This document shows, one piece after another, positions 37,810-50,773 of a stretch of DNA of 64,000 bases; the stretch's first letter is position 1, and every line of letters starts with the position of its first letter. The notes under the pieces are model-generated. The model was not told the DNA's origin. It saw nothing but the letters and a program-made list of their open reading frames with translations, and searched no databases. The translations under genes were made by a program, and so were the position numbers. The stretch is taken from assembly GCA_905250885.1 (NCBI GenBank), contig CAJNOQ010000007.1:60450-124449 (forward strand), read 5' to 3'. The DNA comes from Didymodactylos carnosus. Lineage: Eukaryota; Rotifera; Eurotatoria; Philodinida; Philodinidae.

Positions 37810-40800
37810 TTTCCATTTGTGCGCAATGAAACCATTTTACAATCTCACATGTATGAATCGCCTCGTGTTTTAAAAATAGGGATGGTATTTTTTCGTTAGT
37901 TCCTCAGGAAAAGGGAGAGGTAGTAGAGTCGAAATTTCTCGTTGTTCTGCTCACTTTTTATTTTTCAAGTACCTTAATTTAGTATAAGTCTAAAAACCTT
38001 TTAGCGGGATAAACTATCTGCACATTCAACAACTTCTTATCTCTGACGAGTAATAATAAATTTTATTTTTGCACGATTAATGGGAAGGCGTCATTTCTGA
38101 TTGGAATATTCTCCCCGAAAATGTAGTAACGTCACTTACAAATAAGTTTCAAAACTAGGCTAAAACACTATTTAAAACTGTGAAAAAACAGAAAAGAATT
38201 TTTTAATATAACAGTATTAATAGCGGTTGCACAACATTGCCGTCTTCCTGATGACATCGGCAGTTGTTATGTTTCTTCTATTTATACTACATATTTGTCT
38301 AAAAGTTTTTTGTTGTTTGTAATATAATAATAGTAGCAGTGAATAAGAATCAATTAAAAAAACTTGTCAGCGTTGCCCTTCACAGCAAAAATATGAAAAC
38401 TTCTTCTCAAACTACTAGCATAGTTTGGTAAGATATTTCATAACTAAGTAAAGTCAATGCTATAGATAAAATATACAATACCATTATAAGAGTTGCCATA
38501 TTGTAAGAGATACATTTACCACCGTCTCAAACTGTAAGAGTATGTGTGCGCCATTTTAGGAATTTATCTTTCAGCGTGGATGATGGTACAACGGTGTTGA
38601 AAAATCTCCATTTTCAAGCCATTTCCCACCTTTAAGCTTTAAACTTCATCCTTTGATGATTTTGATCAAGTTTTCATAAAAATCAGAGCATCACAAAATT
38701 CTCTATCAATAATAATAGTGAAAATAAGAAAAGATGTCATTTTTGTACTGTACTTCGAATCTCACGAGGGAACCTCACGAGATGACTCTTGCAGGTCCGG
38801 TTTTCTGTAAAACCAGTCTCATTTTAATCAGAAATGTACGCGCTACAATTGTGCCTTGTTAAGAAAGGTTTGGGTTATTTTTTAGAGTTTCTGAAAAACT
38901 GATTTTACAGAAAACCGGATCTTCAAGACTCATGGACCCGAATCCTTTTAGGATATTTATTACCTCACTGAGGTCTATCGATCCATGTACAAGTCATTGG
39001 AATCGGAAAGCATCTTAGGAGGTTTCCTTGTCAGTTAAAAAATGAAAAAATCTCACAGAAGTTCTCAAAAATAAATTTCTATGACCGAATTCTTGTTTAG
39101 ATCTCGAATTACGTATGTATACAAAACATCTGCAAAAGATCTCAAGTTTCTGTATAGTTCGACTGCAATACATGCCACATGCAAGCTTCTTTAACATTGG
39201 AGTGTCCATGTCATTTCGGTCCAAGTAAAAATTTCTAATCACTTGATAAAAAATGTCTCGCACAATATGCTCAAAATTTTTAACAATTATTACAGAAAAG
39301 AATCTTTTGACATTTATCAACGAAAATAATATTTATACATACCGCACAGGACTATATAAAAATCACGTATGATAACATATACATGATTCACACAGAAAAA
39401 GTATCTGTCGTGAGGTTATCAATATGCTAATGATAATTATGGATTATATTATCCAACACATTATACGATCAAAATAAAAGTGTTTTTCGTACCATTGATA
39501 TCTCAACTCCGGGAATCAGACAAATTCTGAGATCTAAACAAGAATTTGGAAATAAAAAAAGTTTATTTTTGAAAATCAAGCTCTTTTTGCGAATTTTCCT
39601 ACATTTTTCCAATCGAAATCAAAAGAAAGAAAAACATGAGTTCTTAAAGTTGTGTCCAATTAATATTATCCTTTCTCAGTCAATCCAATATCTTTTTTCT
39701 TTTTCATTGTAGACAATGTGTTTTGTTATATAGCCAAACAGAATTCTTTTTAATTTTACTCACTAAAATACGTAATTTGTCCTTTGAAGTAATATCCCAA
39801 AACAAGAAAGACATGTAGGTAAATTTTTCTTTCTACTTCATAAAAGAATACACGTAAGTCATTAGTTATTCATTATTTTGACACCATCTTATATTCCTAT
39901 CTATAGCAAGCAGCCTGTTTATTTAAACAACGTTAAGAAAAAAAATATGTTGATTTTGATGATGTGATATACAGTGGTGGTACAAATTATCGATACGATC
40001 GCTTTTTTCGTTTCTATTCAAGAGCACAGGCTGAAAGAAGAGAAAATTTTCGCATACGATTTATTCTTTTTTCCGCATTTCCTCACTACACTCTATCAAA
40101 AGAAATGATCCATATCTACTCGGGAAACATCAAAAGAAATAGAGAAGAACGATTGCATAGATAGTTTTTTGGCTTACAAAAAAATGGTGAACTTTGAAAA
40201 AGATTTTATTTTAGACAATATGGATTACATCTATAAATCTGCAATTAAGCAAAATTATAGATCAGAGTTTGTTAGGCATTGTTCTTTTTAACGATAAAGA
40301 AAAGCTTTTTAAACACATTTCTTTTAAAAGATTACGCCGTCATACAATATTTTTGCTCATCATAAGGATAACTTTGGTCACTACTACTGTATATATGCAT
40401 TTTTCTTGTATAATGTTGTTTGAATAAAAGTTGTCTTTTTTTTTTATCGCAAACTGTGTTTGTGAGAGATATGAATATAAGATGGTGTCGAAATAATGAA
40501 TTACTAATGACTTACGTGCATTTTTTTTTTGAAGTAAAAAAGAACAACATCCATTACATGTCGTTTTTTATGATATTACTTCAAAGAATAAATCACGTAT
40601 TTTAGTACCGTCTGTTTTTCAACGCCCAACATTTATTATTTCAGTGCAACTATTATATATTGATATAGATTTACCATAGATTATAAAAATATCTAGATCA
40701 AGAAGCTCTTCGTTAGAGAGAATACATATAATGACATATAGAAACTGATTTCCACGTTTTAATCGAGGTAACTGTAGGATTTTAGTCTAACATTATTTTT

Positions 40801-42639
40801 CGGATTACCAGCAGAAAGATAAACTCGAGCTTCTAATCAAGATTATGTAGTTCTCAGTAAGCACAGCTTATCTTAAATGGGACTATACTAAAGCCTCCAC
40901 AGATCGATTCTATGTTTGCTACAAGAACAGTCTTTTGAAAATGTTTGTGTTCTAGTGGAAGTATTCAAGAATAATTTCTCAAATTAGAATTCAGTATCCT
41001 GGATGAGTTTATATAAAAAGTTATAAATAATTCAGTGCAAGTGACATTTTTTCAGTTCCTTTAAAAATGCTCACACGTTATACAGTCGTCAATAAGTAAG
41101 TGAGAAAAAATGAACAATTTTAGAAAATATTTAGAGTTTTTATATAATAAAAATGTATCTGTCAATTATTTGAAGAGTCAACAAATCAGATTGTTGTTTA
41201 TACATACATTTATTTAGACAATAACACTACGGTTAGAAATATGTAAGGCGCTCTAAATCTACTATCCATGGTAGAGTAGAGCCAAGATTCCAGCGTCACC
41301 TGAAGTCATACGAGACAGTTGGGCTACAGTTCAATAAACAGCTACTCTGTGTACGGTTAGCTGCCGCTACCGTATATAATTGGGATTGGAAAGCGATTCA
41401 TCGGGAAATTTTCTATTTGATAATAAAAATGCTTACCAGATTATAACTGCATGTAATATGAAATCACATATAATTATATATCTGAATAAAACTTTTACCT
41501 ATGACTGTACTCAAGACCAATAAGAGTAATAAATTTGAAAATTGTAGATCTCACTGTATCTTGATAACACAGCTCCATGACTAGTTTTAGACATAGATAT
41601 AAAATCTGTAATCTGAGAATCCATATCTAAAGAGAACTATTCTAATTGAATTTTTTTCCTCTTTTTTCGAAGAAGACGTTAACATTAACAGCGACTAAGG
41701 ATCATTATTTGGCTTCAATTTTTTCTTCGAGTGGGAATCAACATATGGAATTCTATATAGTTGACAGCTAGCGGTACACTTTGCTAAAGTCTAGAAGATA
41801 TTTGTAGCTTAGTATGAAAAGAAATGCAAAATAACTATAGTCAAATAGACTGAACTCCTTGGATTCTCAGCATATGATGAGACCTAAATTTTTATAAAAA
41901 AACTCAAATACAGTATGAGTTATGTGTTACAGAGTGATCCTTAGTTTCATGAACTACTATATATCGGCTTTTCATGAACTTTGTAAACTTTTAATTTTCA
42001 AAAAACTCTTCAATAACTGCAATCAACCAAATATTTATTGTTTATAAACATACAATCATTCACATATCTTTTAAAATATTTTTTTGTTTTTGTAAATTGA
42101 TATAATTCGAGATCCTATGAATGTTTTTGTTTAATTCATTTGATAATATTACCGCTGATGTTGTACTTGAAAGTATAGTCTCTGAAGAACGTCTTTTCTT
42201 CTTATTGTAAATACGATGTAATTAGCACGAAGACAATTTTCAAATAATTCTCGATTTAACGCTAAATTTTTAGACAAACCAAAAAATTTCAGCATTACTA
42301 AATTTCGTTGAGTATTTTATAAAACAATCAAACTTTCGTGGATAAATAATGGTGATGAACAATTGATAAACAAATTATCCGATAACATTCGAGTCTGACG
42401 ATTGACAGCAGAGTTCGATGAACAGTATATTCACATGATACAGGAGCTCGCAATAATGTGGGATAGAAATATTTGAAATAAAGTAAAAAGAGCTTATTAG
42501 TGAGAATACACGGGTGCCTTCAAACTTCATAGAAAAGGGTCCTCTAGAAGAATCTATTATTATTTATAACAGAAAAAGTTAATCAGTAAAGGATTAAAAC
42601 ACAGAAATGTAAATATTTTTGAGATCTTAACTGTCGGAA
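37810..42639. other. Long gene-poor stretch
   Basis: No supported gene. An inverted pair lies at 38796-38816 and 38896-38916 (CCGGTTTTCTGTAAAA and its near complement). The 101-codon minus-strand frame at 39015-39320 has no recognisable domain; its surroundings resemble the noncoding text near 51680-51730, so it is probably part of a dispersed repeat. Confidence 0.4.
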
Positions 42640-42742
42640 CCCAAGCAAAAACGACCCAATTTTTTGGGTTATTTATCTAGATTCAGCTCCACGTACATCT
42701 ATTATAGATGTACGTGGAGAAATTGGGTCGTTTTTGCTTGGG
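42640..42742. mobile_element. 103-bp foldback mini-element
   Basis: The 22-bp terminal inverted repeats CCCAAGCAAAAACGACCCAA(TT) and its complement are perfect. An inner near-perfect palindrome, CTCCACGTACATCTA with TAGATGTACGTGGAG, occupies the middle. The flanks share only AA, so the target duplication is 2 bp or absent. No coding capacity. Confidence 0.75.
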
Positions 42743-42833
42743 AATTTTAGACGATCTAACTTATCAAGCCCGGTAATAATGAGAAGAATCCATCCATTAC
42801 TCTCAACCTTTGTAGCACAGTGAGAGAGCCACA

Positions 42834-43167
42834 CAGGGTTGCCAACTCAAAAGCTAAGAAATCAAAAAAAAGCCCTAAAAATCACAAGACATATTTTTTT
42901 GCCCAAAACACAGGAGAAACGGTTACATCTTAACTTTTTTTAAAACTGATTCTCATTTGCCTCGTTTTGTTCTTTTATTGTCCCGTCTGGTTTATAGAAG
43001 AAATTCAACTTCAACTGTATTTGGAGAAGAAACCAGTAACTCAAGTACTGTAGACATATATGGAGATATTACGTCAGCCCTTTTCCCAGAAACCATCTTC
43101 TCCAGTACTAATTAAAAACGCTAAAAATCAGAAAGATTCTGATAAATTAGAAGAGTTGGCAACCCTG
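42834..43167. mobile_element. hAT-type MITE with CAGGGTTGCC ends
   Basis: A 334-bp element with perfect 15-bp terminal repeats CAGGGTTGCCAACTC ... GAGTTGGCAACCCTG. The flanking octamers GAGCCACA and AGGCCACG agree at five of eight positions, consistent with a decayed 8-bp duplication. The plus-strand frame at 43060-43296 crosses its right boundary and is not a gene. Confidence 0.7.
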
Positions 43168-45409
43168 AGGCCACGTCATCTATCTAAAAGGCAGTTAGGA
43201 AGAAATGCAAGTGCAGGAAAAAATCATTTCATTGCTAAAAATGTTGGTAATGACAACAGTTGTTATTACCGACATTTTTTCAGCATTAACGGTTAAAGTC
43301 TTTTAAATAGCACGTATATATGATTGTACCAAACTTCTAACAGCCCCTGCACAGATTACTGACAGAGTTTAAGAAATTTTTGCCGGTAAACTAAAGTTCA
43401 GAAAATATTTCTCTGTATATATGTATCGCAAAGCATTTCGTTCAGGCTGCAGTGCGTAGTATATCTGCAGATATTTGTGAAGAACCTGTCGATATTCTAT
43501 GATAATTTCCCACAGATCTATGCAGATTCTGCTAGAATTCTGGTATACAATGGTATTCTCCTTGTGGATACTTTACAGAAGTTTCGCAAATTACAGAATC
43601 TATGCAGATTTGTTGCAGAAATTTACAGGCACACTCAGAAAACAAGTACTATGCGAGCTATGGAAACGAAAAGTCATAGTTGGTCAGTCTTGATCATTTA
43701 GTACGCAAACTGATAACCGATACGCATAGTTTAATTCCAATGGAATTTAATATCTATATGAAAAGTGTAGAATAAATAAAGATTTTTATTCGGCTCTGTT
43801 TGTCGTTTCCTTTTTCCACTGGAGGGAGTAAAATGCCTCAGAGTACACGACTGAATAAGTCGATGAGTCATCGTCGTTCAGTCTACTTACCAACTGAAAT
43901 ATCGACGGATAGTAACGGTAACCCTGTTATCATGAATAATTGAAGTTTTCAGCAACAAACAAATCCGTTTCACATCTTTCAATATTGATGCGTCCATAGC
44001 GTATAAGGCGTTGTGTTAGCGGGTAAAATCAACAAAGTGTGATAGTTCTTGTTCAGAAAAGTTGATCTTCTTTTTGTAACCTATGACATGTATTTTACCT
44101 TCGTTTTTGTTCTATACAGATAATTTAAAGTATAATTCAAAAATCCAGTCAGGCAGTAAATCACCTTATTGTTCATGGCTCTTTCCTTATATTCAATTAC
44201 ATCGAAGTTTAATGGTTGATAAATTTCGTTGTGAACATACAAATGTACATTCACTCATCTTATTCCATCTTAATTTTTTTACCATTGATCATTCAAATTC
44301 ACTACTAGTCTTTTCTTGAATATGAATGATGAAGATTAATATATCATTTTTCCCGTTGAACAAAGTTGAAATAAAAATGAATATTTTAATTTGATTATTA
44401 TCAAATAAGTAAAATAGTAGAACAATAGTCGTTACTAATGAAATAAAACAAAATCATTTGACCATATGCAAGCAACATTAACTGTTTATAATCTTTATTA
44501 GAAATGCAATGGTCGATGATGACGACGATGATGAACTTCAGACAACGGAAGAAGACAGAAAAAGAAAAAGCTTTTTACAATCGCGTTTGACCGACTTACA
44601 TCTTCATTAATATGATATTAAGTTACATTATAAGCATGTGTGTGTGTAGATGTACTGATACGATTATAGAAAAGAGAAAATAGAACTTTTTCTCATTGAA
44701 ATCTGTTTTCAGTTTTCATACACGATGTATTTTGATGAAAGAAAAGAAGACTAAACATTCCAGATGTCAAATATTAGAAGGCGAATATATTTTGGTAATC
44801 ATTTATTGAATTGGTCACGATATCTTATGACATTAAAGTTGTACTAATTGATGTTTAAGATTTCAGCTTATCAATGGTTTCTTTATTAAGATTTTTTTAT
44901 TCTTAGACCCATTTAAACTACGAAAGGCAGATTAACAACATTTTTTAAGATACCAAATAAGATTACCATACAAAATCTTTTCGATCTATCATAGTTACCT
45001 CATGCTACCGATTTTTGAGAGATAACCGTTCGCTTCACGAACTAAATAGATTAGATTTCATTATCATTAATTAGAAAAATAAAACAAAATTTATTTGAAC
45101 AAGAAACAGTATTGATTTTACAAGTCAAAAAAAGAAACAAAACTGTACAAGGCCGATGTGGTGTGAGTAATTGTTAACTATGTTTCAGTAGTGTCACTAT
45201 TTTTACTGTTCATCTAAACATCATCATAATTTGTTCTTAATGGACTTTTTTGTAGAAAACCATTTATCATTGAGGTATCTGTTGTTATAAAACGATGTGC
45301 ATAATGATTATGTTGTTGTTGTTGTTTCTGATTATTATTGTTTCGTTGAAGTGTTGTAGATAAAACCTTGAATTTAAAATTTTTTTTCAAGGCTGTATAC
45401 GAAATATAT
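43168..45409. other. Intergenic region with one candidate small gene
   Basis: Aside from the weak two-exon candidate at 43833-44319, no gene or repeat boundary is supported. The part nearest 45409 would include the 3' untranslated region of the minus-strand four-transmembrane gene. Confidence 0.35.
43833..44319 (+). CDS. Candidate two-exon small protein
   Basis: Exon 43833-43917 (MPQSTRLNKSMSHRRSVYL, then TEISTDSN) ends at a GTAACC donor. An acceptor TTCTATACAG at 44119 opens exon 44120-44319 in the matching phase, giving 94 residues (second part begins DNLKYNSKIQSGSKS). Residue composition looks coding for the first exon and less so toward the end (FHLNFFTIDHSNSLLVFS). No domain, signal peptide or homologue is recognised. 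It may be only part of a gene or chance. Confidence 0.28.
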
Positions 45410-48400
45410 TTAAATATAAATTTCTTCTACCTCATGTTTGTGACTGTGATGTGATTTTGATGTTTGAGTACAACATGGTGACCAAATAAATGATATAACA
45501 GAGCCTATAATGGATAATAATGATTGAACAAGAGCCATTGTTAGAATAACTAATAATGCTAAATTTTCAAATGTGGGTTCTTTAGATGTCAAAAATAATG
45601 GTCTTCTAAAATAAAAATGAAAATTTTTAAAAATAATCGATCCAATCATATTTTAACTGGTAACAGATCGTTGAGTATAGATAAATTCGAAATAATTATG
45701 GTTGAAAAAGAAAGTGAACGAATGTCAATTATTCTCACATTGCATTTAATATTTTATCTATTTTCAAAACTAACAATTTACAGTCTATTCATGAGAAGAT
45801 TATACTCTCGTTTAAAGTGTTGTGATTTCACTTTTAGTACACTCTTTTTAGCGTAATATAATGTGTTCAATCTATGACTCATATATACTATCAGATGTCA
45901 TTGTAATTATTTTTTCTCCTTCTATTATTGAAAGAAACATATATAGTGCCTATATTATAGCCTATGGATCAAACAAACACTATAATTTTCAAAAATAGAC
46001 TTCCCCTCTTTGAAACGTACGTTTGATTCAATAGCATAAAACGATATAGCGTTTCCTATCATAAAAATAATTGACTCATATTTGACTATAAATAGCCTTC
46101 GATCGATGCATACAGAGTAAACATGAGATCTAACAACTTAATGATATGAATTAATGCTACTTAAGAGACTGTTGATCGTCTCTTTTTCTAACATACGTAG
46201 TAGTTGTCGTAGTTATTTTTGGTGATAAAGTTGGGGTTGGTGTTGGTATGATCGATGATAACTGCCAACATTCAATTGTATGTAAAACAAGTAAACCAAT
46301 ATAAACTGATGACGAAATAAAACTAATAAATGAACCCAAACAAATTAGTACTGTCTAAAGAACGTAAAAATAGAACAGAATAAATATTATTGATTCTCAA
46401 GTAGCGTCGAAGTGTTAAATCAGAATATTTTAGTAAAAAAATATACCATCAATCGTTCTTCTAATTTGAAATCCACTTCTATTACATGAAACCTCACTGA
46501 TAAGGCAAAAAAATGCTAATAAAAATTATTTGAACAATTATAAGAACAAAAGACAAATCTCTATTACTTTTACAATCCAATATACGGTAAAAGAGTTGAT
46601 ATCAAGCTGAATCAACGACTACATGGTGATATCATGTGTGTAATCTGTAAACTGTTTGATCACTTTTAAAGTAAATAAACATCTACACAATGAAGTAACC
46701 GAATTCAACGGCTAACCAAAATAGTAGATTGAACAAACTAAACTTCATTGTCTTTGTATGAAAAGAGTAATGCAGAGTAGTAACCCTTTGACGCTCAACG
46801 TAAGAATTTGATGATGAGCACGGAATATTTATCGATAATACTTTTAGCACTTAGACGTAATGTGATACAATAACCGTACTTACCATTACACGTCGTTTGA
46901 ATATTGCATAGGTAACACTGCATAAAAATGGGATAATCGTCTAGAAAAAAAAAGAAGAAAGAGTAAATAATGAACACTATCATTTTTATCATTAAATTTA
47001 AATCATACAGCTTTAAGAATAGTAATCAAAAAGTCACCTTAACAATATACATAGTAATAGATAGACATTTATCACAATTTAGAGTGTGAAAAAGAAAAGA
47101 GAAGAAACCCTGTTATACTAGATGATTAACATTGCTCGTCAATATCCTTTTGGTAGTGAACTTTAGATTTAGATCAATCAGAAAAGAAAAATTTCTTTTA
47201 TTAAATTATGTAAACTTAATAGAAACGTGATATCGGATTTTATTCACACTATGAAGAAACAATGAAAAATGATTAACAAAGACATATATATATATGTATA
47301 TACGTGCAGGATTTAAATTTAAGCTTTTGTTTTGTATGTATATTTTAAAGACAAGATTTATGAAAAAAAATAAATGAATAGAAAGCTTCCTATATCAATG
47401 TATAGAGTAAAAAAATAAACATACGACTAATTGACGACCTTGTACTTATATAGAACAACAAATGTAAATGAGCTTATTCTAATGACTGAATGGATAAATA
47501 AATAAATAACTAAATAAATAAATAAAATAAATCAAGATCTTTGATGAACAAAAATGAGGCTGATTATAAATAGAATATTCTATTTTATATTTTTGATATT
47601 TTCTTGTAAGTTATTTAAAAAATGGGATTAAGTCTATAAAAAAAATTCACTTTCCCATATCATTTTTTGACATGATGTTTTCTTCTTATGCCACTGGGAT
47701 CCTAGTGAAACAATCCGACAAAATGCGTATGTGATTAAATTTTAATAATGAAATATTGCCTGATCATATAGATACAAGTAAAATTCCCATGAGGTAACTA
47801 AAGAGGACTATATGTGATGTCGATTAAATATACTAGTCAGAAAACAAGAAACTAATTTCTAACGAAAAAACGTCTGGTAAAAACCCTATACATTCTTTTA
47901 AAATAGTTATGTATGTCTTGCGGATGTTATTCGCTTATTTTTAATTAAACAACTTAAATACAGTCACTTGAACCCATCTCATCACATAAGTCCGTCAGCA
48001 ATATAGAAAAGAGAAAGAAAGATAAGATAAACATTCTTATTCATATTCCTAATATATACTATTGATTGTACAGATGAAAATGTTTTTCTTGCTTCTCTAT
48101 TTCAGTAAAAATACACATATTTGTTGATTTTATTTTTTCTATTTTGATAATGTCAAGTGTATGTAGTGTTGTATGGATACCAGAGATAGAAAATAACGTT
48201 GGATAGTTTCGTCCGTTAACAACAATTCATCACATTCATGAAGATAATCTATTATTTCTGTCTCAGGTAGATAGATATAGGACTAATTATCATAAAAAAT
48301 AATTAACATTATTAATATGTCATAGTTTTGAGCACTGTTGCGCAATATGTATTTCAAACGAGGAAAAAGTTGGGAACATTTTGCTAATATGCAAAAACTT

Positions 48401-49099
48401 TTCTACTTCATCTTTCATGTACAGCTAATATGATAAATCATTTTTTATTCTAATCGATATTTTTAGTCAAAGATGTTGTTTATATCTCAAAAAATGAACT
48501 AAATATTATGTACAATGAATTTGAGTCTAATAAAAAGTAACCATAGGTATTTCAACTAGGCCAGTTCTTTTAGACGCATTTTAAAAAAACTATTAGAAAG
48601 TTATATGCGCATATATCTAAAAAGCAAACTGAAACTTGCAAAATATCGAAAGTTTTATAGTTTTAGTGGGGATGTTTATATAAAATAAATCACTTATTAC
48701 ACTTATCTAGAAATTACAGTTAATAAGTGGAAACAATGATGGGAATAGAATATATATCTATTGGACTAGAAAAATGTATCTATATCTATATAATGTATCT
48801 AATGTTCATTTTATTAGAAATATTTTTCTATGTTGAATAGAATTTGAATCAATTTAATGTCAGATTTTTGTCAATGTAAGATTATACCAGTTATTGAACT
48901 ATTTCCTTACCAATGATGCTGACCATTCCGGATAAACATACCAATAATAGGGTGATGATATTTTTGAGGTAGTTCCAATTAAATATCGATGTGTTACAGA
49001 TATACCAATTTGTGATAAACCAGTTAGAAATAAAAATATTCCATAAATACATAATGTTTCAGCTTGTGCTGTTGTTTGAACGTTTATTATTGTTGACAT
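45410..49099 (-). CDS. Four-transmembrane protein of unknown family
   Basis: Four exons with consistent phases: 49099-48911, 46940-46884, 46354-46197, 45605-45410, giving 199 residues from ATG at 49099. Four hydrophobic segments are evident: TM1 in exon 1 (LCIYGIFLFLTGLSQIGISV), TM2 in the 57-bp exon 2 (TIIPFLCSVTYAIF, followed by KRR), TM3 in exon 3 (TVLICLGSFISFISSSVYIG) and TM4 in exon 4 (LALLVILTMALVQSLLSIIG). The loop between TM3 and TM4 holds a Pro/Thr run (IPTPTPTLSP then six Thr) and is probably extracellular. The tail has CC and a His-rich KSHHSHKHE ending EEIYI. The layout recalls MS4A/CD20-like or other small tetraspan proteins, but there is no diagnostic tetraspanin CCG motif. Introns of 1,970 and 529 bp are unusually long here; intron 1 holds no recognised element. 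Confidence 0.7.
47494..47533. repeat. AAAT-type microsatellite
   Basis: An interrupted run of AAAT/AATA units inside the first intron of the four-transmembrane gene. Confidence 0.8.
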
Positions 49100-50563
49100 C
49101 GTTTATTTCTAAATCGTACTAATTAAATATCATCACGTATTTTATTAGTAACAGGAAGAAATGATTGTCTTCCACTCAATAATGATCAAATTTCATTATA
49201 TATAGGCGTCTCGTCTTCATTATAGTAAAAAAGATAATAAAGAATTTTTTTTTTTTTGAGACCAATTGTTTTTTGTCTTAATGGATTTTTTTTCTTTTTC
49301 TTCTTCTCTCTATGCCTTGATGTCAGTCCTTCTTTTTATAATAGTGAACGTCGTTTAGTTCATATTTTTCTATTATATCTATATACAGCTATAAATGTGT
49401 TCAACACACACAACGGCTGATTTGTCAAATGATAAATATATGATATATACATAGGAGAGATTTCTATTCTCTCGCCAAAGGCATAGAAAAACTTTTTCCT
49501 CTTTATCTATTCTATTTTTGCATAAACTAACTTATTAACCGTAGGAAGGAACAGGGTTGTAAATAGGAAGGGAGCAGGTCGCTCTCGTTCTTGATAATTG
49601 ACGAAAATTTTCTTTCAACATTGTGTTGAGAGTTTTTGAAAATTTTTGTTTTTTTGACCACTGAGACGCGTAAAAAACTTAAATTTCATGCCATTTCTGA
49701 AGAGGAAATTCGGACTCTCAGTACATACGTGAGAAAAAGAACGATGAAAAAAAAAGTAAAAATATGAACATTTACACCTCATTTTCGCTTTTGTTAAAAT
49801 GTATTTGTCATACACTATAAGATATATATATACAGAGAAACGAGAGAAACTTTTTTTTACGTTTTTTCTGCTTGTTCGAACACATCACTTATATGCTCAC
49901 TAATATGTTTCTTCGTCTCTTTCTTTCATCACATATGTAATAAAACTGTCAAAATACAGATTCTTTAAATGTACCTGGATAAGAAAAATAATTAGAAATT
50001 TATTAGAAATACGCAAGTACTTGGGGGATAAATAAATGACAAAAGACAGTTAAATCGGGAAGTAATAAACCAATGTACTACTAACTAATCAGAGAACTGT
50101 GTTCAAATACTAAGAATCAATGACATCATTTTTACACACGTATTTCTTTCTTTTATGCACTTGACCGATTCCACTTATATATATTTTTTATTTTTATCAC
50201 ATCTTTTCCTAATATTATGACTCATATTCTACTATCCTAGATTTTTATTTAACTTGAAAATCAATTATCATATTTTTTTATTGAACTTTTTACTCTAACA
50301 CGGAAGGACGAATCGTAACAGATTCTATTATACTTAAACTTCTATAGTCTATCATAGGGTTCATTAATATAACGAATTATTGAACCTTATTCACTATCTG
50401 CTGTCCTATAGTTTCACTCAATTTGGTGCGATTCTTGTTCTCTCGTTAATTGATTGAACAAATAGTAATCACAGACATGCACATAGAAGAATATTGTTAT
50501 AAACAATTGTCGATCAGTACAAAGAATAGACATTACAAAAAGACTAGTCATACACAGCTGGTA

Positions 50564-50773
50564 TCATACAGCATCACAGATGGGGATTTCATTAGATGTC
50601 ATGTAGTTCTCAGAATTATCCATCTTATCTAGTACATGTATTGCACTATAGAAATTCTTGAATTCACCCAAGATCATGAAGAAAGCAGAAGTACTACATG
50701 CTACATCAATTCGTAATAATTTATAAACATTTTCAACTTCTTCGCCATTATACAATATACCAGTCAAGAGCAT
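50564..50773 (-). CDS. Coding-like short frame, unrecognised
   Basis: A 69-codon frame from ATG at 50773 (MLLTGILYNGEEVENVYKL, ending NEIPICDAV). Its AT-ended codon choice and mixed composition resemble the supported exons more than random frames do. No domain is recognised and no splice partners were found. It may be a gene fragment or chance. Confidence 0.2.
   Translation of the reverse strand: MLLTGILYNGEEVENVYKLLRIDVACSTSAFFMILGEFKNFYSAIHVLDKMDNSENYMTSNEIPICDAV

Noticed and set aside
43060-43296. 78-codon plus-strand frame
   Set aside because: It crosses the terminal repeat of the CAGGGTTGCC MITE, so it is a chance frame.
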